DNA from: Devosia equisanguinis | GTDB taxonomy: Bacteria > Pseudomonadota > Alphaproteobacteria > Rhizobiales > Hyphomicrobiaceae | Assembly (NCBI GenBank): GCA_945889015.1 | Contig: CAMDBL010000013.1 | Span: forward strand, 1-37,247 | Direction: 5' to 3' | Length of the DNA: 37,247 bases | Shown: piece after piece, positions 27,344-35,990 of the stretch | How the letters are laid out: every line of letters starts with the position of its first letter | How positions within the stretch are numbered: position 1 is the stretch's first letter | Position numbers and translations under genes: made by a program | The notes under the pieces: generated by a model | Seen by the model: the letters and a program-made list of their open reading frames with translations, nothing else | The model's database searches: none | What the model was told of the DNA's origin: nothing

Positions 27344-28050
27344 CATCGGCCGACAAGACCACCGACGAGCGTCATTTACGCGTCCCACGTTACTCGGGCA
27401 GCGCAAGGATCAATCACTGGACGGTTGCCGCCACCTTCGTGCTGCTCACACTCAGCGGTTTGGCGCTCTACCTCCCGAGCTTGTACTTCCTCACCGGACT
27501 GTTCGGTGGCGGCCAGAATACGCGCGCCATACACCCCTGGCTCGGATGCCTGCTGGTGCTGGCATTCGCGGGCCTGTTCGTGCGGTTCTTCAGTCAGAAC
27601 CTGCCGGAATCGACGGATCTGACCTGGCTCTCGCGCGCCGGCAAGGTCATCGACCCCGACGGGGAAAAGTTCCTGCCCGAGGTTGGCAAATACAATGCCG
27701 GGCAGAAGATCGTGTTCTGGTCACAGGCCGTGCTGATCACCATACTGCTCATCACCGGTCTCGCGCTGTGGCAGCAGGGATTGCCCTATATCGAGAGCGT
27801 GCTCGGGTTCCAGCTGTCGCTGGAGACGAGGCGATGGGCGGCCGTGATCCACGCCACGGCGGCAACGCTCTCCATCGTCGTCTGGATCGTGCACGTCTAT
27901 TCGGCCATCTGGGTTCGCGGCACCATGCCCGCCATGGTCGAGGGCTCGGTGAGCGGCGGTTGGAGCTGGAAGCATCACCGCCGCTGGCTGCGCAATAAGG
28001 TGGCCGAGGGCGACATCGAGCATACCGGTTCGCGCAACCCAGCCGAGTGA
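27340..28050 (+). CDS. fdnI: Formate dehydrogenase gamma subunit (cytochrome b556)
   Basis: Di-heme b membrane subunit that passes electrons from the beta subunit to quinone, 236 residues. Four transmembrane helices are seen, around INHWTVAATFVLLTLSGLAL, WLGCLLVLAFAGLFVRFF, IVFWSQAVLITILLITGLAL and VIHATAATLSIVVWIVHVYS. Candidate heme ligands are His in INHW, in AIHPWLG, in VIHATA and in IVHVYS. The ATG at 27340 overlaps the beta stop as ATGA. It is followed six bases later by fdhE. Confidence 0.95.
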   Translation: MTSADKTTDERHLRVPRYSGSARINHWTVAATFVLLTLSGLALYLPSLYFLTGLFGGGQNTRAIHPWLGCLLVLAFAGLFVRFFSQNLPESTDLTWLSRAGKVIDPDGEKFLPEVGKYNAGQKIVFWSQAVLITILLITGLALWQQGLPYIESVLGFQLSLETRRWAAVIHATAATLSIVVWIVHVYSAIWVRGTMPAMVEGSVSGGWSWKHHRRWLRNKVAEGDIEHTGSRNPAE

Positions 28051-28056
28051 GCCGCC

Positions 28057-28971
28057 ATGTCGATCCGCCATCCGTCGAGCAGCAGCAGCATGGGCATCGG
28101 CGAGGTGGCGGAGCCGCCGTTCGCCGTTCTGCCGAATGCGGACAGACTTTTCGCGCGCCGCTCCGAGCGGTTCTCGGAGTTGGCCGGACAAACCGCCCTC
28201 GAACCCTATTTGCAGTTCCTGGCACAGCTTTCGGGTATCCAGCACGAGTTGGCAGCCATCACGCCGGAACCTCCGCCGTCTCTTCCGCGAGCACGACCAC
28301 CGCTTTGCATGGAGCTGACGCTATCGGCTGACATGTCGGATTGGGAACCCGCGGATCACTGCGTCAGATCCTTTTGCGAACGGCTCGCGAGCGCGGACAC
28401 GACCACTCCCATCCGATCAGCCCTCGCTTCGCTGCTGGCCGCCTCGCCTCGACAGCGCCGCGCGCTGGCCGGCGCAGCCCTGCTCGGCACACCCGAGCCA
28501 GAGGACGTGGCCCCCTGCGTCTTGGCTGTCGCCGGTCTCCAGCCACTGTTTACCCGGCTCGCCTCCGTGCTCGACCTCGACGAATTGAGGCAGCACCACA
28601 ATGATCGCACCTGCCCAGCCTGCGGCGGGCCGCCGGCCGTCAGCTCCGTCGTTGGATGGCCGCGCGCCGCCAATACGCGTTTCTGCGCCTGCAGCCTGTG
28701 TGGCACCCAATGGCACGTCGTGCGCATCAAATGCCTGATGTGCGGAGAGCATGGCGGTATCGGCTATCTGACTCTTGAGGGCGACACCCGATCGTCGGTG
28801 AAGGCTGAGACGTGCGACGGGTGTGGTCACTACGTCAAAATTCTCTACCAGGTCGACGATCCCGGGCTCGAGCCGGTCGCCGACGACGTCGCGACCGCCG
28901 GCCTTGACATCAAATTGGAGACCGACGGCTGGTGCCGCGGCGGCCGCAATCCGTTCCTTCTGGGCTATTGA
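28057..28971 (+). CDS. fdhE: Formate dehydrogenase accessory protein FdhE
   Basis: A 304-residue cytoplasmic maturation factor for exported formate dehydrogenases. Four cysteine pairs in the C-terminal half form the iron-binding rubredoxin-like part: CPACGGPP, CACSLCGTQW, CLMCGEHGGIGY and CDGCGHYVKIL. The N-terminal half is the usual helical region (RFSELAGQTALEPYLQFLAQ). It is last in the operon. It is convergent with the RND pump gene, whose stop lies 42 bases away. Confidence 0.94.
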   Translation: MSIRHPSSSSSMGIGEVAEPPFAVLPNADRLFARRSERFSELAGQTALEPYLQFLAQLSGIQHELAAITPEPPPSLPRARPPLCMELTLSADMSDWEPADHCVRSFCERLASADTTTPIRSALASLLAASPRQRRALAGAALLGTPEPEDVAPCVLAVAGLQPLFTRLASVLDLDELRQHHNDRTCPACGGPPAVSSVVGWPRAANTRFCACSLCGTQWHVVRIKCLMCGEHGGIGYLTLEGDTRSSVKAETCDGCGHYVKILYQVDDPGLEPVADDVATAGLDIKLETDGWCRGGRNPFLLGY

Positions 28972-29013
28972 CCTCCCGATGGGCCGGCGCCCGGCCCGCC
29001 GGCAGCGGCCGCA

Positions 29014-32000
29014 CTATTCGGCCGGCGAAGGCGTTGCGGGTGCGGTGTCCGGGATCGGGCGGGCATGCACCTTTCCAACAAGGCTGTAGACGGTCGGAAT
29101 GACGATCAGCGTCAACAGCGATCCGAAGCTCATGCCACCGACGATGACCCAGCCGATCTGCTGACGGCTTTCGGCACCGGCACCAGTGGCCAGCGCCAGC
29201 GGCACCGCACCCAACACCATGGCGCCCGTGGTCATGAGGATCGGCCGAAGCCGCAAGGCGGCGGCCTCGACGGCGGCGTCCTCTCGGCTGCGACCCTTCT
29301 CCTGCAGCTGATTGGCGAACTCGACGATCAGGATGCCGTGCTTGGTGATCAGTCCGACGAGCGTCACGAGACCGATCTGCGAGAACACGTTGAGGGTGCC
29401 GCCGGTCAGCCAGAGCGCGCCCAGCGCACCCGTCATCGACAGTGGAACCGTGATCAGGATGATCAGCGGATCGCGGAAGCTCTCGAACTGGGCCGCGAGC
29501 ACGAGATAGATGAAGGCGATCGCCAGGATGAACACCAGCGCCAGGCTCTGCCCAGAGGAGCGGAACTCCCGGCTCTGGCCAGCCACGTCGGTCAGCGCCG
29601 TCTGGGGCAGCACCTCGCGCGCCGTCTGCTCGAGAAATGCAAGACCGTCGCCGAGCGCGAACCCGGGCGCCAGGTTCGCGGAGATCGTCACGGCGCGCAG
29701 CTGGTTGAAGCGTTTCAGCTCCTTGGGTGCCACGGCCTCGACGACCTTGACGATGTTGGAGAGCTGGACCATCTCGCCGGACGGCGCTCGCAGGAAGATC
29801 GTCGACAACGTCGCAGGACTGGCGCGATCTTCGGCGGCGAGTTGGACAAAGACGTCGTACTGCTCGCCGTTCTGCTCGAAGCGCGTCACCTGCCGCCCTC
29901 CGAGCAGGGTTTCCAGCGTCCGTCCCACGACGGTGACGTCAATACCGAGATCTGCGACTTTCGCACGGTCCATCTCGATGCGGAACTCCGGCATGTTGAG
30001 CTTCAGGTCGGTTTCCAGGCTCTCCAGCCCGGGGTAGGCCCGAATGCGATCCAGCATCAGATCGACGTACTCCTGCAGCTGATCGTAGGTGCCCGATGTT
30101 TGAATGACGAACTCGACGGGAGGCGAGGCCCCGCGCTGGCCGAACGAGCCGGAGTTGCTGGCGGAGGCCTGCACGCCGGGAATGCGGCGGAGTTGCGGAT
30201 TGAGCTGTGCGTTGATCTGCTGCTGCGAGCGCGTGCGGTCGTCCCAGTCGCTCAGCCGTCCGATCGCGGTGAAACGGGACACCTCGGGACTGCCGTTGAT
30301 GATCAGCGTCGACTGGACCTCGGGAACCTTGCCGAGGATGTCGCCCACCTGGGTGCTGTAGCGACGCGTATAGGCGAGCGTGGCGCCCTCGGGCCCCGTG
30401 CCCCTCACCCGCACCAGTCCGCGATCCTCGACGGGCGCCAGCTCGGACCGCAGTGACATGAAGAACAGCACACTGATCCCGCCGATCATCAAGGCGGTAG
30501 CGATGACGATCGTGCGATGGCGCAACGCAGTCGCGAGATACCTGCCGTAGCCCCTCTCGAAGGCGGTGAAGCCGCGCTCGATGGCGATGGAAATGCGCCA
30601 GGGTCGAGGATTGTGCTTGAGCAGCTTGGAGCACATCATCGGCGTCAACGTCAGGGCAACGAACCCGGAGACGAGCACCGCGCCGGCCAGTGTCAGCGCG
30701 AACTCAAGGAACAAGCGACCCGTGCGCCCCGGCGCGAAAGCGATCGGCGCGTATACGGCGGCGAGTGTCAGCGTCATCGCGATGACGGCGAATCCGATCT
30801 CCCTGGTCCCCTCGATGGCCGCGGGAACGGCGCTCATGCCCTCCTCGATGCGGCGGTAGATATTCTCGAGCACCACGATGGCGTCATCGACGACGAGACC
30901 GATCGCCAGCACCATCGCAAGCAGCGTCAGCGTGTTGATGCTGAACCCCATGGCGAACAGCAGCGTCAGGGTCGCGATCAGCGAGATCGGAATGGTTACG
31001 ATCGGAATGAGCGACGCCCGCAAGGATCGCAGGAAGAATATGATGACGAGCGCGACGAGCAGAATGGCCTCGCCGATGGTGTAGTACACCGCCTTGATGG
31101 AGCGATCGATGAACACAGCGCTGTCGTTGCCGATGTTGGCCGAGAGCCCCTGCGGCAGCGACTCGTTCACGCTCGGCAAAACCTCGCGCACGGCATTGGA
31201 AACGTCGAGCGGATTGGCGACCGCCTGCTTGACGCTGCCGACCGCGATCGCGGGTTGACCATCATAGAAGCTGTCGCGACGCTCGTCGGCTGCGCCGAGC
31301 TCCACACGCGCCACCTCGCCCAGCTTGACCTGATGATTGTCGGCGATCTTGATGATGACGTTGCGAAACTGCTCCGGTGTGCTCAACCCCGTACGGGACA
31401 GGACCGAGAACTCGCGATCACGGCTCTCGATGCGCCCTGAGGGAAGCTCGACGTTCTGGGCCCGCAGTGCGGCCTCGATCTCCTGAATTGTCAGGTTGAA
31501 GGCGGCCAGTCGCTCCCGGTCGATCCAGATCCGCATGGCGTAGCGGCGCTCGCCGAAGATCGACACATCGGCGACGCCGGTGAGATTTTTGAGCCGATCG
31601 ACGACGAAGCGATCGACATATTCGGTGATCTCCAGCGGGTTCATCCGGGCGCTGGTGAAGACCAGATACATGATCGCCTGAGCGTCGGCTTCGACCTTGG
31701 CGATGGTGGGCTCCTCCACCTCGACGGGGAGGCGGCGCCGGACCCGGCTGACGCGATCACGCACGTCACTTGCCGCCACGTCGGGATCGACATCGGAGTT
31801 GAATCGGACGGTGATCCGGCTGGTCTCCGAGCGACTCGTCGATTCCAGCACGTCGATGCCGGGAATGCCGGCGATGGAGCCCTCGAGCACCTGCGTGATC
31901 TGGCTCTCGATGATGGTCGCCGAGGCGCCGGGATAGCTGGTCGACACCGAGACCACGGGCTCGTCGACGTTGGGATACTCGCGCACCGTCAGCCGGCCAT

Positions 32001-32085
32001 AGGACACGACGCCGAGCAGGATCAGCACCAGGCTAAGCACGGTGGAGAAGACGGGCCGCCGAATGCAGAACTCGAACATGCTCAT
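29014..32085 (-). CDS. RND-family efflux transporter, HAE1 type
   Basis: A 1023-residue inner-membrane proton antiporter of the AcrB/MexB superfamily. It has the usual layout: N-terminal helix (CIRRPVFSTVLSLVLILLG), two large periplasmic loops, and two sets of transmembrane helices. The proton-relay aspartate pair is in LAIGLVVDDAIVVLENIYRR and the relay lysine in VGLITKHGILIVEFANQLQ. ATG 32085 overlaps the stop of the fusion-protein gene (ATGA). Substrate cannot be told from sequence. No outer-membrane TolC-type gene is in the window, so the pump probably borrows one. Confidence 0.95.
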   Translation of the reverse strand: MSMFEFCIRRPVFSTVLSLVLILLGVVSYGRLTVREYPNVDEPVVSVSTSYPGASATIIESQITQVLEGSIAGIPGIDVLESTSRSETSRITVRFNSDVDPDVAASDVRDRVSRVRRRLPVEVEEPTIAKVEADAQAIMYLVFTSARMNPLEITEYVDRFVVDRLKNLTGVADVSIFGERRYAMRIWIDRERLAAFNLTIQEIEAALRAQNVELPSGRIESRDREFSVLSRTGLSTPEQFRNVIIKIADNHQVKLGEVARVELGAADERRDSFYDGQPAIAVGSVKQAVANPLDVSNAVREVLPSVNESLPQGLSANIGNDSAVFIDRSIKAVYYTIGEAILLVALVIIFFLRSLRASLIPIVTIPISLIATLTLLFAMGFSINTLTLLAMVLAIGLVVDDAIVVLENIYRRIEEGMSAVPAAIEGTREIGFAVIAMTLTLAAVYAPIAFAPGRTGRLFLEFALTLAGAVLVSGFVALTLTPMMCSKLLKHNPRPWRISIAIERGFTAFERGYGRYLATALRHRTIVIATALMIGGISVLFFMSLRSELAPVEDRGLVRVRGTGPEGATLAYTRRYSTQVGDILGKVPEVQSTLIINGSPEVSRFTAIGRLSDWDDRTRSQQQINAQLNPQLRRIPGVQASASNSGSFGQRGASPPVEFVIQTSGTYDQLQEYVDLMLDRIRAYPGLESLETDLKLNMPEFRIEMDRAKVADLGIDVTVVGRTLETLLGGRQVTRFEQNGEQYDVFVQLAAEDRASPATLSTIFLRAPSGEMVQLSNIVKVVEAVAPKELKRFNQLRAVTISANLAPGFALGDGLAFLEQTAREVLPQTALTDVAGQSREFRSSGQSLALVFILAIAFIYLVLAAQFESFRDPLIILITVPLSMTGALGALWLTGGTLNVFSQIGLVTLVGLITKHGILIVEFANQLQEKGRSREDAAVEAAALRLRPILMTTGAMVLGAVPLALATGAGAESRQQIGWVIVGGMSFGSLLTLIVIPTVYSLVGKVHARPIPDTAPATPSPAE

Positions 32086-33227
32086 GTGCCGCCCCTCCGC
32101 GCGGCCGGAGCCGGACGGCCGGCATGGATGATCTCGACCGTCACGCCCGGACGCAATTTCAGCTGGCCCGCCGTGACGATCTCGGCCCCGGGCATGAGGC
32201 CCTCGAGAATCTCGACCTCGGCGCCTCTGCGCTCGCCGAGACTGACCTTCGCCTCGACGGCAGTGCCGTTCTCGATCTTGAAGACGAACGTCTCGCCACC
32301 GCGCGGCACGATCGCGCTCTCCGGCGCCAGCACGACGTCGCGGGTCTGCTGTCCCTTGACGACGATCCGGGCGAACAGGCCTGGCCGAAGCGCAAGGTCC
32401 GCGTTGGGGATGCGGGCCCGCAGCTGCAGGGCCCGACCGTTCACGTCGAGCTGGGGATCGATGGCATAGATCTCGCCGGCAAAGGTGCGCTCGGGCAGAG
32501 CATCGACGATCACGTCGACGGACTGACCGACCCTGACCGATGGCAGGAACTGCTCGGGAAGCTTGAAGTCGATTTTCAAGACATCGATTTTCTCGAGGTT
32601 CACGATCGGCGTGCCGGCGGCGATATAAGCACCGGGCGACACGTTGCGCAGTCCGACGCGCCCAGAAAACGGGGCCTTGATGGTATGCTTTGCCAGACGC
32701 ACGCGCTGAAGCTCCAGCGCGGCGACCGCGGTCTCGAAGCTCGCCGTCGCCTCGTCGATCGCCTTCTCCGTCACGTTGCCCGTGCGGGACAGCTGCTTGG
32801 CGCGGTCGTTGTTGGCGACGGCGAGATCGTAGCGGGCTTTCGCGTCGGCGACCTCGGCTCGTGCCAGCGAATCATCCAGTTGGACCAGCACCGCGCCCGC
32901 TTCGACCCTGCCCCCTTCGATGAAGCTCATCACCTCCACCCGTCCTGCAATCTCGGAGGTGATCTGCACCGACTCGTCCGACCGCAGGCCGCCGATGGCG
33001 CGGATGTCCGTCGTCGTTGTGGCGCCGCGCGCGGTGGCCGCCTCGACAGCGACGGGGCGCTCGCCTCCCTTGCCCCGGCCGGCTCCGACCACCGGCGCGG
33101 GATTTCCCTTCGCGACCGTGGCGAGCTGCGACGAGGGAGGTGCGGCCGAGCGGGATCCCGTCAGCCAAACGACCAGGACAACCGCCGCCAGAAATGCAGC
33201 AACTCCGGCGACCTTAGTGCGTTGCAT
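32082..33227 (-). CDS. RND efflux periplasmic adaptor (membrane-fusion protein)
   Basis: A 381-residue HlyD-like adaptor bridging the pump to an outer-membrane channel. An N-terminal anchor (VAGVAAFLAAVVLVVWLTG) has no lipobox cysteine, so it is anchored by a helix and not by lipid. Lipoyl halves (SEIAGRVEVMSFIEGGRVEA and HTIKAPFSGRVGLRNVSPGA) flank a helical hairpin. A beta-barrel and membrane-proximal domain follow. The start MQRTKVAGVAAF at 33227 has GAGG upstream; the longer frame to 33338 is not supported. It is translationally coupled to the transporter. Confidence 0.93.
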   Translation of the reverse strand: MQRTKVAGVAAFLAAVVLVVWLTGSRSAAPPSSQLATVAKGNPAPVVGAGRGKGGERPVAVEAATARGATTTTDIRAIGGLRSDESVQITSEIAGRVEVMSFIEGGRVEAGAVLVQLDDSLARAEVADAKARYDLAVANNDRAKQLSRTGNVTEKAIDEATASFETAVAALELQRVRLAKHTIKAPFSGRVGLRNVSPGAYIAAGTPIVNLEKIDVLKIDFKLPEQFLPSVRVGQSVDVIVDALPERTFAGEIYAIDPQLDVNGRALQLRARIPNADLALRPGLFARIVVKGQQTRDVVLAPESAIVPRGGETFVFKIENGTAVEAKVSLGERRGAEVEILEGLMPGAEIVTAGQLKLRPGVTVEIIHAGRPAPAARRGGT

Positions 33228-33523
33228 TCGCCCACCTCTGCATGTTGTCACGGCTGCGGAATCCCGGAGTACGGCGCCGCTTGCTTTGCGCCTCCACCCA
33301 TCGACAACGCGCAAGGCGCCACTTCCCGTCGGAATCACGCACTCGCGGCCAACTCGATCGCCGCTCGCGCGATGGGGTTGCAGTCGGGGCCCGGCTGAGC
33401 TATCAGTCTCCCCGCTTCGCCGGCACGTTCGGCCAAGGTGGGCGAGGGTTCTCGTCCAACGTCGGTGGCTCCATCGCGTAGCGTATCTGGAACCGCTTAA
33501 AACGCCAGTTCAATGAACGGCTT

Positions 33524-33598
33524 GCTGCCGTAGCTCAGTGGTAGAGCAATCCCTTGGTAAGGGAGAGGTCGAGAGTTCAATCCCCTCCGGCAGCACCA
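33524..33598 (+). tRNA. tRNA-Thr (anticodon GGT)
   Basis: A 75-base cloverleaf. Acceptor arms GCTGCCG and CGGCAGC pair perfectly. The D-arm is GCTCAGTGGTAGAGC, the anticodon stem and loop TCCCTTGGTAAGGGA with anticodon GGT, and the T-arm contains GAGAGTTCAATCCCCTC. A genomically encoded CCA follows the discriminator A. It reads ACC and ACU codons. Confidence 0.97.
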
Positions 33599-34351
33599 TC
33601 CTTTCGCTCACGGGCCACTGGCTCCCCCCTGCGCGCTGATCACCTTCGGCACTTGCAGGCTGCAAACAGGCTAGGTCCTGTTCTAAACGTCACGCGCGCC
33701 GCCGATGCGTCCCACGCCGACGCGTGAGGTGTGAACGTTCGATCGAGCCAGCTCGCCTGGGATCGCTCGCGATCCCCTCCCGTGATCTCGCGGCCGCTCT
33801 CCGTCAGGAGTGCAACCTGGCAAGGCCGTCGACCGGCAAAGTGCCTTCTGGCTCACGATGCAATTCGCTTCTTTTTGGCAACACTCGAAACGAGTTCTTT
33901 CGCACTGATAGATAATTTTGATCGATGTCACGTGACCACTACAGACTTCATGCCATCAGAGCCTCTAGTCGTACTCCATCAGGTTCGCGCCCCCGGGGCG
34001 AGGGCCTCACTCAACTGGCCGACGGCGGCCTCTGGGTAGCCTGTCCCGAGCTTCCCAAGCCCTGCCCCAGAATCGGTGGGGGAACCCGCAAGGGATCCCC
34101 CACCGAGGATCGGCAATCCCGCCACCCCCGATGGCAGCAGCGACTGCAGACCGCGGGAGCAATCTCGATCATTCGGATTGAGCACACGGGATGTTGGCCG
34201 CTCTGACTGATCAGAGCAATCAACTGCACTCAAAATCGCGGAAAAAACAGCTTTAGAGAGAATTGCAATTCTCAATGCCACCTGAAGGTGTGGATTTCCA
34301 CATTGAACGGTGGACAACTCGCCGCGAGAGCTTCCGCGCGCACCGCGACGA
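33599..34351. other. Non-coding stretch between tRNA-Thr and candidate sRNA
   Basis: About 750 bases with no supportable protein gene. Open frames on both strands are GC-composition artefacts. The right third is locally AT-rich and holds perfect dyads: CTCTGACTGATCAGAG (34201-34216), GAGAATTGCAATTCTC (34258-34273), CACCTGAAGGTG (34279-34290) and TGTGGATTTCCACA (34289-34302). These may be regulator sites for the RNA gene that follows. Confidence 0.5.
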
Positions 34352-34379
34352 TTGGCGGGCCAGCCTGCGACACTGTAGA
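34352..34379 (+). promoter_or_regulatory. Putative promoter of the candidate sRNA
   Basis: TTGGCG (34352-34357) as a -35 and TGTAGA (34374-34379) as a weak -10, with a 16-base spacer. Transcription would start near 34385, where the structured RNA begins. The -35 is fair and the -10 poor, so this is tentative. Confidence 0.35.
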
Positions 34380-34384
34380 CCTCA

Positions 34385-34490
34385 TGGGGTGATCTCTGGG
34401 TGTCCGTCGGCACGTCCCCCCTACACCCCCTGCCGGCAGACCCCACGACGCCCCCGCTCCGACCCCCATCGGAGCGGGGTTTTTTCTTTT
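34385..34490 (+). ncRNA. Candidate small RNA with C-rich loop
   Basis: A roughly 106-base unit. The outer stem is TGGGGT (34385-34390) with ACCCCA (34440-34445). The inner stem is GTCGGCA (34406-34412) with TGCCGGC (34431-34437). The 18-base loop between them has 13 C residues (CCCCCC, TA, CACCCCC). A strong intrinsic terminator closes the unit. No plus-strand gene is upstream within 780 bases, so the terminator needs a transcript. Alphaproteobacterial sRNAs with CU-rich exposed loops that pair with Shine-Dalgarno regions are known, and this has the same logic. I do not match it to a named family. Confidence 0.55.
34452..34490 (+). terminator. Strong intrinsic terminator
   Basis: A perfect 11-base stem, CCCCGCTCCGA (34452-34462) with TCGGAGCGGGG (34469-34479), has a loop of six bases and a tail TTTTTTCTTTT. 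The T-run is on the plus strand only, so it ends plus-strand transcripts and not the minus-strand gene at 34530. Confidence 0.93.
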
Positions 34491-34529
34491 CGGAGCAACG
34501 TGGCCCTAGCGAGCGCGGCTATCGCCACG

Positions 34530-35861
34530 TCAGCTTGTCGGTGCATCGAGCTTGCGGGTCAGATTCTCGAACTCGCGGCGCAGCTCCTCGTTCTTGAAAA
34601 TCTGCTCGAAGGTCGGCGCCTCCAGCTTCTGCAGAGCCTCGAACGATGACGAGCTGTCGCGCATCAGATTTCGCAGCTGGAAGCTCGCCTCCACCGTCTC
34701 ATAGGTGTTGTCGGCGATCTTGAGATCGTGCGTCGCCCGTGCCCGCGCCCGCGCGATCTGCTCGCGCTGCTGTTTCAGGTACTTCTGATAGCTGCGCGCC
34801 GCCTCCTCGGCCACTTTCTGGCTGTCGCGGTTGGACTCGAGCGCCCGCTTCTGATCGGGGCGGTTCTCCGCCTTGAGCAAATCATGAGTCCGCTGGCGGG
34901 CGGCGGCGATGTCCTTGAGGATCGCCTCCAGCTTGGGGCCATAGTTGGTGTCGATCTTGGCGATGGTGGCGTCCTGGGCATGCACCAGGATCGCGAACAG
35001 CGCGGCGTGCATGGCGAAATACTTGCGCGCTGCCGCCATGTTGTCGCCGGAGGACGCCAACAGCTTGCCGAGCTGGCCGTCGATCACCTTAGCCGCGTTG
35101 AACGTGGCGACGAGGCGCACGAGATCGCCCGACAGCACGCTTTCGAGCAGCAGGTCGACCTGATCGGGCGCGAGCTGGATGCCGGATTTGGCAAGGCCGT
35201 CATGGATCTCGGTCTTGGCGGCGCGGATGGCATCGCGATTGGACTCGATCCGCTTCTTGGTGTCCTCGATGTCACTGGCGAGGCTGTCGACAGTGTCGGC
35301 GGTAATGCCGGGCAGCAGCGCGTCCTTGGGCGCGGTGAGCTGGCGCTCCTTGGACTTGGCGATGCGCTCGTCGAGTTCGCGGATGTTGCGGCGCAGGCCT
35401 TCGATCTTCTTCTGCGTCTCGACCACGGGCACGTCCGTGACGATGCCCAGTGCCGCATCGAGCAGGGAGCGGATCTTCGCCTCGCGATCCTCGCGCGTTT
35501 CCGTCCACAGCGGCGGGACGAGAAAATCCTCCTTGCTCGGCAGCTTCTTGGCGTCACCCCGGTTGCGAGCGGTGTCCTGCAGGATGGCGTCGATCGCCCC
35601 CATCAGACGGCGCGCCTGCTCGTAGGCGGGATCGCCTTCGCGCGCATCCTTGTCGGCTGCGGCGGGTGCGGCTGCCTGGGGCGGTTGCGCCTTGTTCGGT
35701 TGCGCCTGGGCAAGCCGGGTGTCGCCGACGCGACCGAGCATCTCGGCGATGGCATCGCGCGCCGCCGACTGCGCAAACGCGTCCGCGCCCTGCAGCGACA
35801 GGGTGACAGCCAGTACCGCGAAACCGAAAAGCTGCCTTGAACCGACCCTTGACCTGACCAT
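34530..35861 (-). CDS. Exported coiled-coil protein of unknown function (443 aa)
   Basis: A signal peptide (SRQLFGFAVLAVTLSLQG, cleavage after AFA) is followed by a Pro/Ala/Gln-rich linker and then long charged helices. Likely coiled coils run through KKIEGLRRNIRELDERIAKS, DIEDTKKRIESNRDAIRAAK and KYLKQQREQIARARARATHD. There is no catalytic motif I recognise. The ATG at 35861 has GGAGG nine bases upstream and begins the leader; the frame extends to 35942 without support. The stop is 40 bases from the plus-strand sRNA terminator. Possibly a periplasmic structural or secretion-linked protein; unproven. Confidence 0.8.
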   Translation of the reverse strand: MVRSRVGSRQLFGFAVLAVTLSLQGADAFAQSAARDAIAEMLGRVGDTRLAQAQPNKAQPPQAAAPAAADKDAREGDPAYEQARRLMGAIDAILQDTARNRGDAKKLPSKEDFLVPPLWTETREDREAKIRSLLDAALGIVTDVPVVETQKKIEGLRRNIRELDERIAKSKERQLTAPKDALLPGITADTVDSLASDIEDTKKRIESNRDAIRAAKTEIHDGLAKSGIQLAPDQVDLLLESVLSGDLVRLVATFNAAKVIDGQLGKLLASSGDNMAAARKYFAMHAALFAILVHAQDATIAKIDTNYGPKLEAILKDIAAARQRTHDLLKAENRPDQKRALESNRDSQKVAEEAARSYQKYLKQQREQIARARARATHDLKIADNTYETVEASFQLRNLMRDSSSSFEALQKLEAPTFEQIFKNEELRREFENLTRKLDAPTS

Positions 35862-35990
35862 GTCTCGCGACCTCCGACCACGGCTCCAAGAGCGATGAAA
35901 TTGGGGCAAATCAATGAATACCCGAGGGTTATCCGCCTCCAAGTCCCATCCTGCCTCTCCAATCTCTGGCCACGCCCACCGGCCGGATCA

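Noticed and set aside
33524-33931. Integration site for a mobile element at tRNA-Thr
   Set aside because: No integrase gene is in the window, and I saw no second copy of the tRNA 3' end downstream.
33979-34446. 155-codon minus-strand open frame after tRNA-Thr
   Set aside because: No recognisable pattern, unusual composition, and it overlaps the dyads and the candidate sRNA; judged a chance open frame.
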